Origin: Prosthecobacter sp.
Lineage (GTDB): Bacteria; Verrucomicrobiota; Verrucomicrobiia; Verrucomicrobiales; Verrucomicrobiaceae
Reading direction: 5' to 3'
NCBI GenBank assembly: GCA_021733925.1
Contig: JAIPJY010000008.1
Coordinates: forward strand, 1-64,000
Length of the DNA: 64,000 bases
Part shown: positions 48,602 to 57,033 of the stretch, piece after piece
How the letters are laid out: each line of letters opens with the position of its first letter
Position numbering within the stretch: the first letter of the stretch is position 1
Made by a program: the position numbers and the translations under genes
The notes under the pieces: generated by a model
What the model saw: the letters and a program-made list of their open reading frames with translations, nothing else
Database searches by the model: none
What the model was told of the DNA's origin: nothing

Positions 48602-50437
48602 ATGCGCTTCCTCTCTCCCAGCTACCTGCACCTCCTCTGGCTCGCGCTGATCCCGCTGCTGCTGTGGTTGTTTCGTCGGCAGGCAAAGCGGGTGCCAGTT
48701 TCCACGCTGCTGTTTTTCAAATCGCTCGCGCGGGAGCATCAGGAGTCCGCGTGGCTGCGCCGCATCAAGAAATGGCTCTCCCTGCTGCTGACGCTGCTGG
48801 TGCTGTTCTTCGCCATCCTGGCGCTCGCACGGCCCAGTGGCAATCTTTCCGCCGACGCCATCAGCGCCGTGGTCATGGTGGTCGATTGCTCAGCCTCCAT
48901 GGCAGCCCAGGACCTGCAGGGCCAGACGCGTCTCGATGCCGCCAAGGAACGCGTCAAAGCGCGCATCCGCTCGCTGCCAGACCAGACCGTGGTATCGCTC
49001 ATCGCCTTTGATGCACGCTCCCGGGTGCTGCTTTCCCGCAGCCGCAACCACCGCGAATGCCTGCGCCTGCTCGAAGAGCTCGCACCCGCACCCATCGAGG
49101 GCAAACCCGAAGCCGCATTGACCGTCGCCCAGCGGCTTGCCGATCTCGAAACCCATTCCCGCATCTGGATGGCGAGTGATGAACAACCTCCATCAAGCAC
49201 CGCCGTCGATTGGATTCCTGTGGCCCTCAAGGAGCCGCACAATGTAGGCCTCACCGGCTTTCAGATCCGCCACAGTCCCCTGGCACGTGACCGCTATGAG
49301 GCCTTCGTGAAAGTCAGCGCATCCGCTGGCAACAAGAGCAAGACCACAACCACGCTCGAAGTCTCCATCTCCGGCCGCATCGCGCAGCTTCGTGAGCTGG
49401 ATCTCGCCCCCGGTGAATCCAGCGCATTGATCCTCCCGCTCGAAGGCGTGCGCGGTCAGCAGATGGAAATCCGCCTGAAGACCGCCGGTGACTGCTTCGG
49501 CTGGGACGATGGCCTCGCCGCACCATTGCCCAAAACGAAACCTCTCACCGTCGCGTGGTTTGCCGAGAAGCCCGATCCCTTCACCGAGCTCGCGCTTTCG
49601 GCTCTCATCGAAAACGGCCGCATCGAAATGCGCAAAGGCGCCCCCAAAGCATGGCCGCCGAAAGAACAACCCGACGTGTATGTGTTTGAGCACTGGCTGC
49701 CCAAGGAGTGGCCCACGGACCGCCCGGTGATCGCCCTCACTCCGCAAAGCAGTTCCGGCCCGCTGCAAGCCCGCACCATCAAGAGCGTGCCATATGACGG
49801 CGTGCGCTCCGTGCAGCCAGACCATCCCGTGCTCTTTCGTGCCAGCAGCAGCCGCATCGCCATCACCCAGACCACCCTGCTGACCCTGCCAGCGTCGATT
49901 GAGCCGCTGTGGATCGCCGGGAGTGAAACCGTGCTCGCCGCCGGAGAGTCCAATGGCCAGCGCTTCGTGGTCACCGCGTTCTCGCCTTCGCAGTCCGAGC
50001 AGCTCGCCCTGCTGCCATCATTCCCACTCATCCTCGGCAACGCGCTCTACTGGTGCGCCGAAAACAGCGAAGCCCTCACCGACACACGCACCCTCCACAC
50101 CGGTGAGATGCTGCACGCGGACGCCCTCGTGCAATGGCACGCATGGAATGGCAGCGCCTTCATCGAAGTCTCCGACGATCCCGCGCACGGTCTGCTCGCG
50201 CTCAATCGCATCGGCAGCTGGGAAACCGGCCCCGACCGCAGCGGCGCCTGCGCCCTGATCTCCGCCGCTGAGACGAACCTGCCCGCACTCGCAACCGATG
50301 CCGCGCATTCCATCCAGCCCACCGCCCCCATCATCACCGCCTCCGCCTTCAGCACCTGGCCGAAGCGCCTGATCTGGCTCGCGCTTGCGCTGCTGCTGGC
50401 CGAGAGCTTTCTGTTTCACCGCAAGGCGGTGTATTAG
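48602..50437 (+). CDS. BatA/VWA-type membrane protein
   Basis: The 611-residue product is a membrane protein: an N-terminal BatA-like segment with two helices (LLWLALIPLLLWLF and WLSLLLTLLVLFFAILALARP), then a VWA domain with an altered metal-adhesion motif DCSASM (Asp95, Ser97, Ser99). Residues about 190-560 are a long domain resembling the aerotolerance-type BatA/BatD relatives, with a final helix (LIWLALALLLAESFLF) and a short cytoplasmic end. In other bacteria such proteins pair with MoxR ATPases and DUF58 proteins, which are not in this window. Confidence 0.82.
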   Translation: MRFLSPSYLHLLWLALIPLLLWLFRRQAKRVPVSTLLFFKSLAREHQESAWLRRIKKWLSLLLTLLVLFFAILALARPSGNLSADAISAVVMVVDCSASMAAQDLQGQTRLDAAKERVKARIRSLPDQTVVSLIAFDARSRVLLSRSRNHRECLRLLEELAPAPIEGKPEAALTVAQRLADLETHSRIWMASDEQPPSSTAVDWIPVALKEPHNVGLTGFQIRHSPLARDRYEAFVKVSASAGNKSKTTTTLEVSISGRIAQLRELDLAPGESSALILPLEGVRGQQMEIRLKTAGDCFGWDDGLAAPLPKTKPLTVAWFAEKPDPFTELALSALIENGRIEMRKGAPKAWPPKEQPDVYVFEHWLPKEWPTDRPVIALTPQSSSGPLQARTIKSVPYDGVRSVQPDHPVLFRASSSRIAITQTTLLTLPASIEPLWIAGSETVLAAGESNGQRFVVTAFSPSQSEQLALLPSFPLILGNALYWCAENSEALTDTRTLHTGEMLHADALVQWHAWNGSAFIEVSDDPAHGLLALNRIGSWETGPDRSGACALISAAETNLPALATDAAHSIQPTAPIITASAFSTWPKRLIWLALALLLAESFLFHRKAVY

Positions 50438-50451
50438 ACCCGCTTCCGCAA

Positions 50452-50600
50452 GTTTGAACGAACCGCGAGGATGAGACTTCCGGGCATGGCAACCGCCCCC
50501 TCAGCCCTCGCCTTCACGCGCCTGGGGCCGAAGCGCTGAATGCGAGAAGAATCATGGCAGGTCAATGCTTTGCGACAGGCCTGCTCCACATAATGCCGGC
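50452..50600 (+). repeat. Direct repeat (left) flanking the unknown gene
   Basis: The block from GTTTGAACG (50452) to TCAATGCTTTGCGACAGGC and CACATAATGCC (50600) matches, with about 70-80% identity by eye, the block at 51564-51711 (GTTTGAGTTG through CATGCTTTGCGACAGGC and CCATAATGCC), with GGGCATGGCAAC shared exactly. The two copies flank 50685-51335. Confidence 0.65.
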
Positions 50601-50661
50601 CATTATGCCGGCCATTATGCCGGCCATTATGCCGGCCATTATGCCGGCCATTATGCCGGCC
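50593..50661. repeat. 12-bp tandem array ATGCCGGCCATT
   Basis: Six copies of ATGCCGGCC start at 50593, 50605, 50617, 50629, 50641 and 50653, spaced exactly 12 bp by ATT. Each unit contains the palindrome GCCGGC. The array begins where the direct repeat copy ends. Confidence 0.9.
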
Positions 50662-50684
50662 TCTTTTTCTAGAGTTTCATCTTT

Positions 50685-51335
50685 TCACTTCATCATCCCT
50701 TGGGCAATTGTTCTTTTCCAAGAAGGCAAGGGTACGAACTCCATCAACCATGAGGGCCATTTCCGCTGATCTATGCATTTTTTGATGCGCGTTAATTCAT
50801 GCGGTTCCAGACCATGAATTTGGAGAAGATTTCGCACACCGTTTTCTGCACGACGGCGAAGCAAAATTAAAAGCTGGTGCTTTGGAGAATGGGCAATGTC
50901 CAAAGACGACGTTATTTCAGCCTGGGGTGTAGCCGCCATACGTTGTTGAATGGAATCAGCAACACTCCTAAACAACCCTCGCTTTACCGCAATCCACTTT
51001 GACATCTGTTCATTGATGTCGATACCTTCCTGGATACAGGATTGCTTCACCGATTCCGATATTTCAGCTTGCTCTTTCTTCCATAAATAATGCTGTGCAT
51101 CATCAGCAGCAATACGAAGAAGCCTTTCTACTTCCGCAATGGTTGCATATGAAAAGTCAGCCATGTACAGATAGCTGATCAGCATGGCTTGGGATAAAGC
51201 CTCCTGAAACTTATCATCAAACCGCAATATTGATGATTGAGCCACCTCCTCTTTCAAATAGTCACAAAGAGTTTTAAAGGGCATACCACCAGTGATGCAA
51301 GGCAGCTCGTTTGAAATCTTGATGAGTGAAGACAT
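50685..51335 (-). CDS. Protein of unknown function, low-GC, between direct repeats
   Basis: I do not recognise this 216-residue protein. It is mostly helical and charged: FKTLCDYLKEEVAQSSILRF, then EALSQAMLISYLYMADFSYA, RLLRIAADDAQHYLWKKEQAE, LRRRAENGVRNLLQIHGL and LMEFVPLPSWKRTIAQGMMK. No signal peptide or membrane helix is evident. Its base composition is clearly lower in GC than surrounding genes, suggesting recent acquisition. It lies between two copies of a repeat and 531 bp from a RAYT. The ATG at 51335 lacks a clear Shine-Dalgarno. Confidence 0.65.
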   Translation of the reverse strand: MSSLIKISNELPCITGGMPFKTLCDYLKEEVAQSSILRFDDKFQEALSQAMLISYLYMADFSYATIAEVERLLRIAADDAQHYLWKKEQAEISESVKQSCIQEGIDINEQMSKWIAVKRGLFRSVADSIQQRMAATPQAEITSSLDIAHSPKHQLLILLRRRAENGVRNLLQIHGLEPHELTRIKKCIDQRKWPSWLMEFVPLPSWKRTIAQGMMK

Positions 51336-51563
51336 TTTATTAGTCGATCAAAAATCTGAAATGATAACATATTCTTTGCCATAAATGCGATGAGAAAAAA
51401 GTCGCCATGCATTTTGTAGAGACTCTCTGCGCAAACGTTTCATTTCCCCCCCCTGACTCCGCGTTAGCCAGTGTGACTGAGGCGCGAGTTTTGAGTGGAG
51501 ACTGGGGCAGGTCAGTTGCGGTGGCAGAGCAGAACGGCTGGGCTTGAAGCTGAGCGGCGGAAG

Positions 51564-51711
51564 GTTTGAGTTGAACTACTAGGTTGGAGCTGCCGGGCAT
51601 GGCAACAGCTCCCCTCGCCCCCCGCCACCGAGCGGCTGGGTCCTCTGTGCAGGGTGCGCGAGGACACATTTTAAATCCATGCTTTGCGACAGGCATGTTC
51701 TCCATAATGCC
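51564..51711 (+). repeat. Direct repeat (right) flanking the unknown gene
   Basis: This is the partner of 50452-50600: GTTTGAGTTG, CGGGCATGGCAACAGCTCCC and ATGCTTTGCGACAGGCATGT, ending CCATAATGCC. Here the terminal tandem array is absent (CCATAATGCCCTGC). Nothing else is recognisable in 51336-51563. Confidence 0.65.
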
Positions 51712-51737
51712 CTGCATCTTCTGCGCCCGTCTGCTCG

Positions 51738-52456
51738 CTCCCGGAGGGAGCACGGAAATTAGCCGGTGGTGAAGCGAGGCTTGGCGAGCGAGAACCACAG
51801 GACCTGCGAACATCACCCCACGCATCCGAAGGTTGCACCCCGGCAGGGGCGCGAGAAGTTAGCCCATGCCCTCGACGCATCTCTCGCTGCATTACCATTT
51901 CGTGTTCAGCACAAAGAACCGCGAGCCCTTGCTGGCCCCAACCGCACGGAGACGCGTCCATGAATACATCGGCGGCATCATCCGCAGCATGAACGGGATC
52001 GCGCATGCGGTGGGCGGCACGGGCGATCATATCCAAATCGCAGCAGGGATGCGGGCCACGCATTGCCTCGCGGATGTCATGCGCGAGATCAAGAGCGAGT
52101 CTTCACGATGGATTCACGAAGAATTGCGTCTCGCCGGATTTGCCTGGCAGGAGGGCTATGGCGCTTTCACATTTTCCGCACCAGATTTGGAATCAGTGCG
52201 CGCGTATGTTCTGAACCAGGAAGAGCATCATCGTGTGAAAACCTATCAGGAGGAATACAAGGCGATGTTGCAGCGCGGAATGGTGGAGTACGACGAACGG
52301 TTTTTGTGGTGAACGGGAATGCATCATCGCCCGGACGCTTCTCGCGCCCCTGCCGGGGCGCGCCGAATGTACACGATGGATAATGCGGGGAATCCGGTGG
52401 TTCCCGGTCGCTGCGCTCCCTCCACCACCGGCTAATCTCCATGCTCCCTCCGGGAG
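51738..52456 (+). mobile_element. RAYT/IS200-like element with terminal inverted repeats
   Basis: The element spans two inverted arms of about 120 bp around the transposase gene. The left arm (51738-51858) begins CTCCCGGAGGGAGCACGG, continues ATTAGCCGGTGGTGAAGC and ends CCCCGGCAGGGGCGCGAGAA. The right arm (52338-52456) is its reverse complement: CTTCTCGCGCCCCTGCCGGG through CACCACCGGCTAAT to CCTCCGGGAG. Sub-palindromes CCCCGGCAGGGG and GGTGGT/ACCACC resemble REP hairpins. The arms differ at several positions, so the insertion is not very recent. Confidence 0.8.
51866..52312 (+). CDS. REP-associated tyrosine transposase (RAYT, IS200-like) with degenerate HUH
   Basis: This 148-residue Y1 HUH-type transposase has LSLHYHFVFSTKNREP, then REIKSESSRWIHEE and FAWQEGYGAFTFSAPDLE, with the catalytic Tyr114 in YVLNQEEHHRVKTYQEEY and the terminal EYDERFLW. 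Family members use an HUH pair (usually PDHVHLLV). Here the sequence is GDHIQIAAGM (His55-Ile-Gln57), so the second His is Gln. The rest is intact, which could mean a catalytic loss with domestication or a permissive variant. Terminal inverted repeats flank it. Confidence 0.88.
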   Translation: MPSTHLSLHYHFVFSTKNREPLLAPTARRRVHEYIGGIIRSMNGIAHAVGGTGDHIQIAAGMRATHCLADVMREIKSESSRWIHEELRLAGFAWQEGYGAFTFSAPDLESVRAYVLNQEEHHRVKTYQEEYKAMLQRGMVEYDERFLW

Positions 52457-52530
52457 TGCTTCGCAGGACTTCCAATTTGCATCACTTACGACATGCCCAT
52501 CCCTATGCACGAAATCGCCCCCTTGAAAAC

Positions 52531-52599
52531 TTGTTCACAGCCGCTACGTTTATTCACAGGGAAAACGTCCTGAAAAATCCCACATCTTGTTTAAGATGT
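52531..52599 (+). promoter_or_regulatory. Two DnaA-box-like sites and a palindrome upstream of smc
   Basis: TTGTTCACA at 52531-52539 and TTATTCACA at 52550-52558 match the DnaA-box consensus (one mismatch and none), in the same orientation 10 bp apart. ACATCTT-GTTT-AAGATGT follows at 52582-52599 as a perfect 7-bp stem. The rest of the 52457-52751 gap contains a GTCATTCGTCATTCGG / CATTCGTCATT repeat at 52698-52726, and no gene. Confidence 0.4.
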
Positions 52600-52751
52600 C
52601 TTAATGATCCCCAAGATGGCGTGGATTTTTACGTTCGCTCTTGCGGCCCTATGGCGCGGAATGGTTCACTCCACCTCAGCACGCGCTCTGAAGTCATTCG
52701 TCATTCGGGTTTCTTCATTCGTCATTTTCCATCTCCGCCTCTCCGATCGTC

Positions 52752-55700
52752 ATGTATCTCAAAAGTCTCACCCTTCACGGCTTCAAGTCCTTCGCTGACA
52801 AGACTCACTTTGAGTTTCACAAAGGTGTGACCGGCATCGTGGGTCCGAACGGCTGCGGCAAATCGAACGTCGTCGATGCCATCCGCTGGGTGCTCGGTGA
52901 AACATCTGCCAAAGCTCTGCGCGGTGATGAAATGGCCGACGTCATCTTCAACGGCACCGACAAGCGCAAGCCCGTGGGCCTCGCCGAAGTCACACTGACG
53001 ATGGCTGACTGCGAACAGTCGCTGAACGTGGACTTCAACGAAGTCGCACTGACACGCCGCGTATTCCGTGACGGTCGCAGCGAATACCGCCTCAACAACA
53101 CCGTCTGCCGTCTCAAAGACATCCACGATCTCATCGCGGGCACCGGCATTGGCCGTGCGGCTTACTCCATCATGGCGCAGGGCCAGATCGACATGCTTCT
53201 GAGCTCCAAGCCTGAAGACCGTCGTACCGTTTTCGAAGAAGCCGCAGGCATCACCAAGTTCAAATCGCAGAAGCGGGAAGCACTGCGCAAGCTCGACTAC
53301 ACCGAGGCCAACCTGCTGCGCGTCGCCGACATCGTCGCGGAAGTGAAACGCCAGATGGGCACCCTGCAGCGTCAGGCCGCCAAGGCGCGCCGCTACCAGA
53401 CGCTGCTGGAAGATACCCGCCTGCTGGACACCCACCTCGCGCACAAGCAGTACACCGAATTTGCCGGTGAAAAATCCGAGTCTGAAAACCAGGTGCGCAT
53501 GATGGCGCAGCAGATCGAACAGCTGCAGACCAAACTGCAAATCGCCGAAGCCGAAGCCGCCCAGACACGCGAAGCCTACCACGCACTGGAGTCCCAGATC
53601 AGCCAGGCACGTCAGCAGGCGCAGGAGCTTCGCTCGCAGATGCAGAGCGCTGAAGGCCGTCTGGGCTTCAACCGCGAGCGCAGCGAGGAACTCGAAGGCC
53701 GCATCCGCCAGAACGAAGAGCAGATCGCCGCGAACGAAGAGCTGCTGGATCAAGCACGTCGAGATCTCGCGAATGCCGATGAGCAGCTGCTTGCCATCAC
53801 CGACAACATCCAGACGCGCCAGCTCGCCGTGAACGAGCACGCCGGACAGCACCAGAACATCATCCCAGAGCGCAACCGCCTGGAAAGCGACCGCCGCGCC
53901 ATCCGCGAATCCATCCGCCAGTTTGAAGGCCAGATCGCCTCCAGCGAAGCCCGTGCGCAGTCCCTCACCAATCAAATTTCCGGCGACCGCCAGCGCCATG
54001 AATCGCTCGCGCATGATCGTCAAAACGCGCAGCAGGCACGTGAGACGAGCCAGGTCGAATTCGACGAGCTGCAGCGCAACATCCACGAACTCGAAGAGAC
54101 GCGCAACCAGCTCGACGAAAAGGCCAAGGACTGCGCCCGTGAGATGATCGAACGCCGCCGCCAGCGCGACGCGATGAACAACGAGCTGAACGATCTCCAG
54201 CGCAATCTCACCCAGCGCAAGTCACGCCTCGAAATCATCGAGCAGCTGCTCCAGAAAGGTGAAGGCCTCTCCGCCGGTACGCAGAAGGTCATCAGCGGCC
54301 TGGACAATCCGGAAGTCTATTCCGTTGGTGTACGTGGCCTGCTGGCTTCCAGCATCGAAGTGGAGCCCGACTACATCACCGCCATCGAAGCCGCTCTCAA
54401 AGACCACCTGCAGGCCGTGCTGCTCACCGAGAGCGAACTCGCCGCGCAGATCATCGACCGCCTCACGGATCACAAGATGGGCCGCGCCGCCCTGGTGCCG
54501 CATGATTTCTGCAACCTGCGCCGCGCCTCAGATCGCGAACTCCTGCCCTCGGGTGCCATCGCCTGGGCCACGGACAAAGTGCGCGTGAAAACCGGCGTGC
54601 AGAGCCTCATCGACCACCTATTGCACAACGTCGTCATCGTGGACGATTTGCACACCGCGCTGCGCATGAAGCGCGAGATGCCGCACCTCGCCATCGCCAC
54701 GATGCGCGGTGAACTCATCACGCATGACGGCATCATCACCGGTGGTGCCACCAAGGAGGAAGGCTCCTCCACGCTGCGCCGTGAGGCCGAAGTACGCCAG
54801 TTGCGCACCGAAGTCGAAGCGCTCGAATACCAGTACATGGAGAAGGAAGACGCGGTGAACAACGTCACCGCGCAGCTGGAAGAAATGCAGCGCGAGGAAG
54901 TCTCCCTGCGCGAGCAATCCCAGCGTGCCCGCGAAGGCTTCTCACAGTTCCAGGGCAAGATCAGCGTCGTGCAGCGTGCGCTGCAGCAGGCCACCACCAA
55001 GCTCGAAAGCGTCGAGTGGGACCAGAACCAGATTCAGGAGCGCATCGGCGGCTCTGAAAGCCAGATCCAGCAGCTCCACGAAGCCGTGGCCATCGCCCAG
55101 GAACAACTGGAGACCTCACGCGCCCTCGAAAACGAACTCGAACTCGAAATGGAGTCCTTCCTCCGTCGTGAGCTCGAATCCAGCGAGCGCCTCAATGAGC
55201 TGCGCACCGCGCTGGCCCTGGAGCAGAGCGCACTGCATTCCATCGAACGCCAGAAAGCACCTCTCGGTGTGCGCTTGCAGGAACTTCAGGCCGGCATCAA
55301 TCGCTTCTCCGAAGAGATGAACACCTGGCGCATGCGCATCCAGCAGAGCGAGGCCGAAAACGCCCGCTTTCAGGAGCAGATCGAATCTCAGCGCGATGCC
55401 ATCAGCGGCATTGAAGAACACCTGCAATCCAAGACCGAAGAACGCGCCGCATTGTTTGAGCAGGTCAGCCAGCTCGAAGCCCAGCTCACGCAGCTGCGCC
55501 AGAGCTTCAACGGCCTCAACGAATCCCGCAACCGCGCCGAAGTCACGCTCACCCGTGTGGACCTTCGCCTCGAAAACCTGATCAATCAGGTGCAGGAGCG
55601 TTACAGCTTCCACATCGAAGCCTTTGAGCCTGACTACCACGTGCTGATGGTCACCATCGAAGAGCAGAAGAAGAACCGCAATCGTGGCAAAAAGGGCGCG

Positions 55701-56741
55701 TCCAATGCAGCGGAGTCCAGCACTTCTGCTGAAGGTGTGGAAGCCAGCAACGAAGACGCGGAAGAGCCCGAGCCAGCCGCCGAAGAAACCGAAGTTCCCG
55801 TCATCCGTGCGGTTTCCAATCGTGACGACGACGCCGTGGACATCGACGACGTTGTCATTCCCGGTGAAGAGGCACAGCCCGACTGGGCCTTCGTCATGGA
55901 GGTGGTCTATGAACTGCGCCAGAAGCTCGAAGGCATCGGCCCCGTCAATCTCGACGCCATCCAGGAGTTCGAAGAACTCGAAGAGCGCCACAACTTCCTC
56001 GACACCCAGCACAACGACCTCGTCAAATCCAAGGACGAACTGCTGCAGGTCATCGCCAAGATCAACGAGACCACGAAGATCATGTTTGTGGAAACGTTCA
56101 CGGCGGTGCGCGGCTACTTTAACAACAACTTCCGCGAGCTCTTCGGCCCTGCCGCCAAGGCCGACCTCATGCTGGTGGACGAAAACGATCCGCTTGAAAC
56201 CGGCATCGAAATCATCGCCAAGCCCCCGGGCAAAAAGCTGCAGACCATCAGCCTCCTTTCCGGTGGCGAGCGCAGCATGACCGCCGTGGCGCTGCTCTTC
56301 TCCATCTACCAGGTCAAGCCCAGCCCCTTCTGCGTGCTGGATGAGCTGGACGCCCCGCTGGATGAGACCAACATCGGCCGCTTCCTCAAGATGCTGGACG
56401 CCTTCATCGACAACTCCCAGTTCATCATCGTCACGCACAACAAGCGCACCATGAGCCGCGCGGATGTGATCTACGGCGTCACCATGCAGGAGTTCGGCGT
56501 CAGCAAGCCCGTCGGCGTGCGCATGACCACCGAAGACACCCGCACCATGGACAAAACCGTCCAGGAACTCGCCCTCGAAGCCCCGAACCAGCCCAACCGC
56601 AGGAAGAAGGCTGATGACGACTCCGAAGCCTCTGACGAATCTTCCGATTCAGTCCTCGTCCACGAAGATCTCGATGAAGAGCAGGCCCGCCTGACCGCCA
56701 TTGAAGAGCTGGAGGAGCAGACGCCGGCGGCGCTGGTCTAA
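52752..56741 (+). CDS. smc: Chromosome segregation ATPase SMC
   Basis: This 1329-residue SMC protein condenses and organises the chromosome. The N-terminal head has Walker A GPNGCGKSN (residues 31-39) and the RSEYRLNN motif. Two long coiled-coil arms flank a hinge at about residues 510-650 (AGTQKVISGLDNPEVYSVGV through MRGELITHDGIITGG). The C-terminal head has the signature LSGGERSMTAVALLFS and Walker B CVLDELDAPLD. An acidic low-complexity insert sits just before the C-terminal head (about residues 970-1040, EDAEEPEPAAEETE), and the protein ends in an acidic tail (DDDSEASDESSDS). No scpA or scpB genes are adjacent. Confidence 0.95.
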   Translation: MYLKSLTLHGFKSFADKTHFEFHKGVTGIVGPNGCGKSNVVDAIRWVLGETSAKALRGDEMADVIFNGTDKRKPVGLAEVTLTMADCEQSLNVDFNEVALTRRVFRDGRSEYRLNNTVCRLKDIHDLIAGTGIGRAAYSIMAQGQIDMLLSSKPEDRRTVFEEAAGITKFKSQKREALRKLDYTEANLLRVADIVAEVKRQMGTLQRQAAKARRYQTLLEDTRLLDTHLAHKQYTEFAGEKSESENQVRMMAQQIEQLQTKLQIAEAEAAQTREAYHALESQISQARQQAQELRSQMQSAEGRLGFNRERSEELEGRIRQNEEQIAANEELLDQARRDLANADEQLLAITDNIQTRQLAVNEHAGQHQNIIPERNRLESDRRAIRESIRQFEGQIASSEARAQSLTNQISGDRQRHESLAHDRQNAQQARETSQVEFDELQRNIHELEETRNQLDEKAKDCAREMIERRRQRDAMNNELNDLQRNLTQRKSRLEIIEQLLQKGEGLSAGTQKVISGLDNPEVYSVGVRGLLASSIEVEPDYITAIEAALKDHLQAVLLTESELAAQIIDRLTDHKMGRAALVPHDFCNLRRASDRELLPSGAIAWATDKVRVKTGVQSLIDHLLHNVVIVDDLHTALRMKREMPHLAIATMRGELITHDGIITGGATKEEGSSTLRREAEVRQLRTEVEALEYQYMEKEDAVNNVTAQLEEMQREEVSLREQSQRAREGFSQFQGKISVVQRALQQATTKLESVEWDQNQIQERIGGSESQIQQLHEAVAIAQEQLETSRALENELELEMESFLRRELESSERLNELRTALALEQSALHSIERQKAPLGVRLQELQAGINRFSEEMNTWRMRIQQSEAENARFQEQIESQRDAISGIEEHLQSKTEERAALFEQVSQLEAQLTQLRQSFNGLNESRNRAEVTLTRVDLRLENLINQVQERYSFHIEAFEPDYHVLMVTIEEQKKNRNRGKKGASNAAESSTSAEGVEASNEDAEEPEPAAEETEVPVIRAVSNRDDDAVDIDDVVIPGEEAQPDWAFVMEVVYELRQKLEGIGPVNLDAIQEFEELEERHNFLDTQHNDLVKSKDELLQVIAKINETTKIMFVETFTAVRGYFNNNFRELFGPAAKADLMLVDENDPLETGIEIIAKPPGKKLQTISLLSGGERSMTAVALLFSIYQVKPSPFCVLDELDAPLDETNIGRFLKMLDAFIDNSQFIIVTHNKRTMSRADVIYGVTMQEFGVSKPVGVRMTTEDTRTMDKTVQELALEAPNQPNRRKKADDDSEASDESSDSVLVHEDLDEEQARLTAIEELEEQTPAALV

Positions 56742-57033
56742 GCCGTTAAGAGGTCAAAGCAATCGAGCTGATCGCTTCGTTCACCGAAGCGGTATCCTCT
56801 TCGTCATCGATTCTTCTGCTCCGCATCATCCACAAGTCACGATCCACCCAGCTCTGTTCTGTAGTACCGCTTTTAAGCGGTCTGGAATCTCCGCCTGGAA
56901 TGGCCACTCCGCTTCGGAACAACTTTAAACTTGAAAACACACACTGTGGTCGAGGACAGCCGCAGGCTGCCCGAAGGGTTGGCAAAGCCAGTCAACTTCG
57001 AGTAGGAGAACGAGGACGATTCCCCAGCCCCCA
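56742..57033. repeat. Intergenic region with GAGTAGGAG-type motif
   Basis: AACTTCGAGTAGGAGAACGA at 56996-57015, continuing GGACGATTCCCC, matches motifs near 48493 and (inverted) 43386-43412. The rest of the gap shows no gene or clear hairpin. Confidence 0.5.

Noticed and set aside
50554-50769. A 71-codon frame reading repeated MPAI
   Set aside because: Translation of the 12-bp tandem array; no support as a protein.
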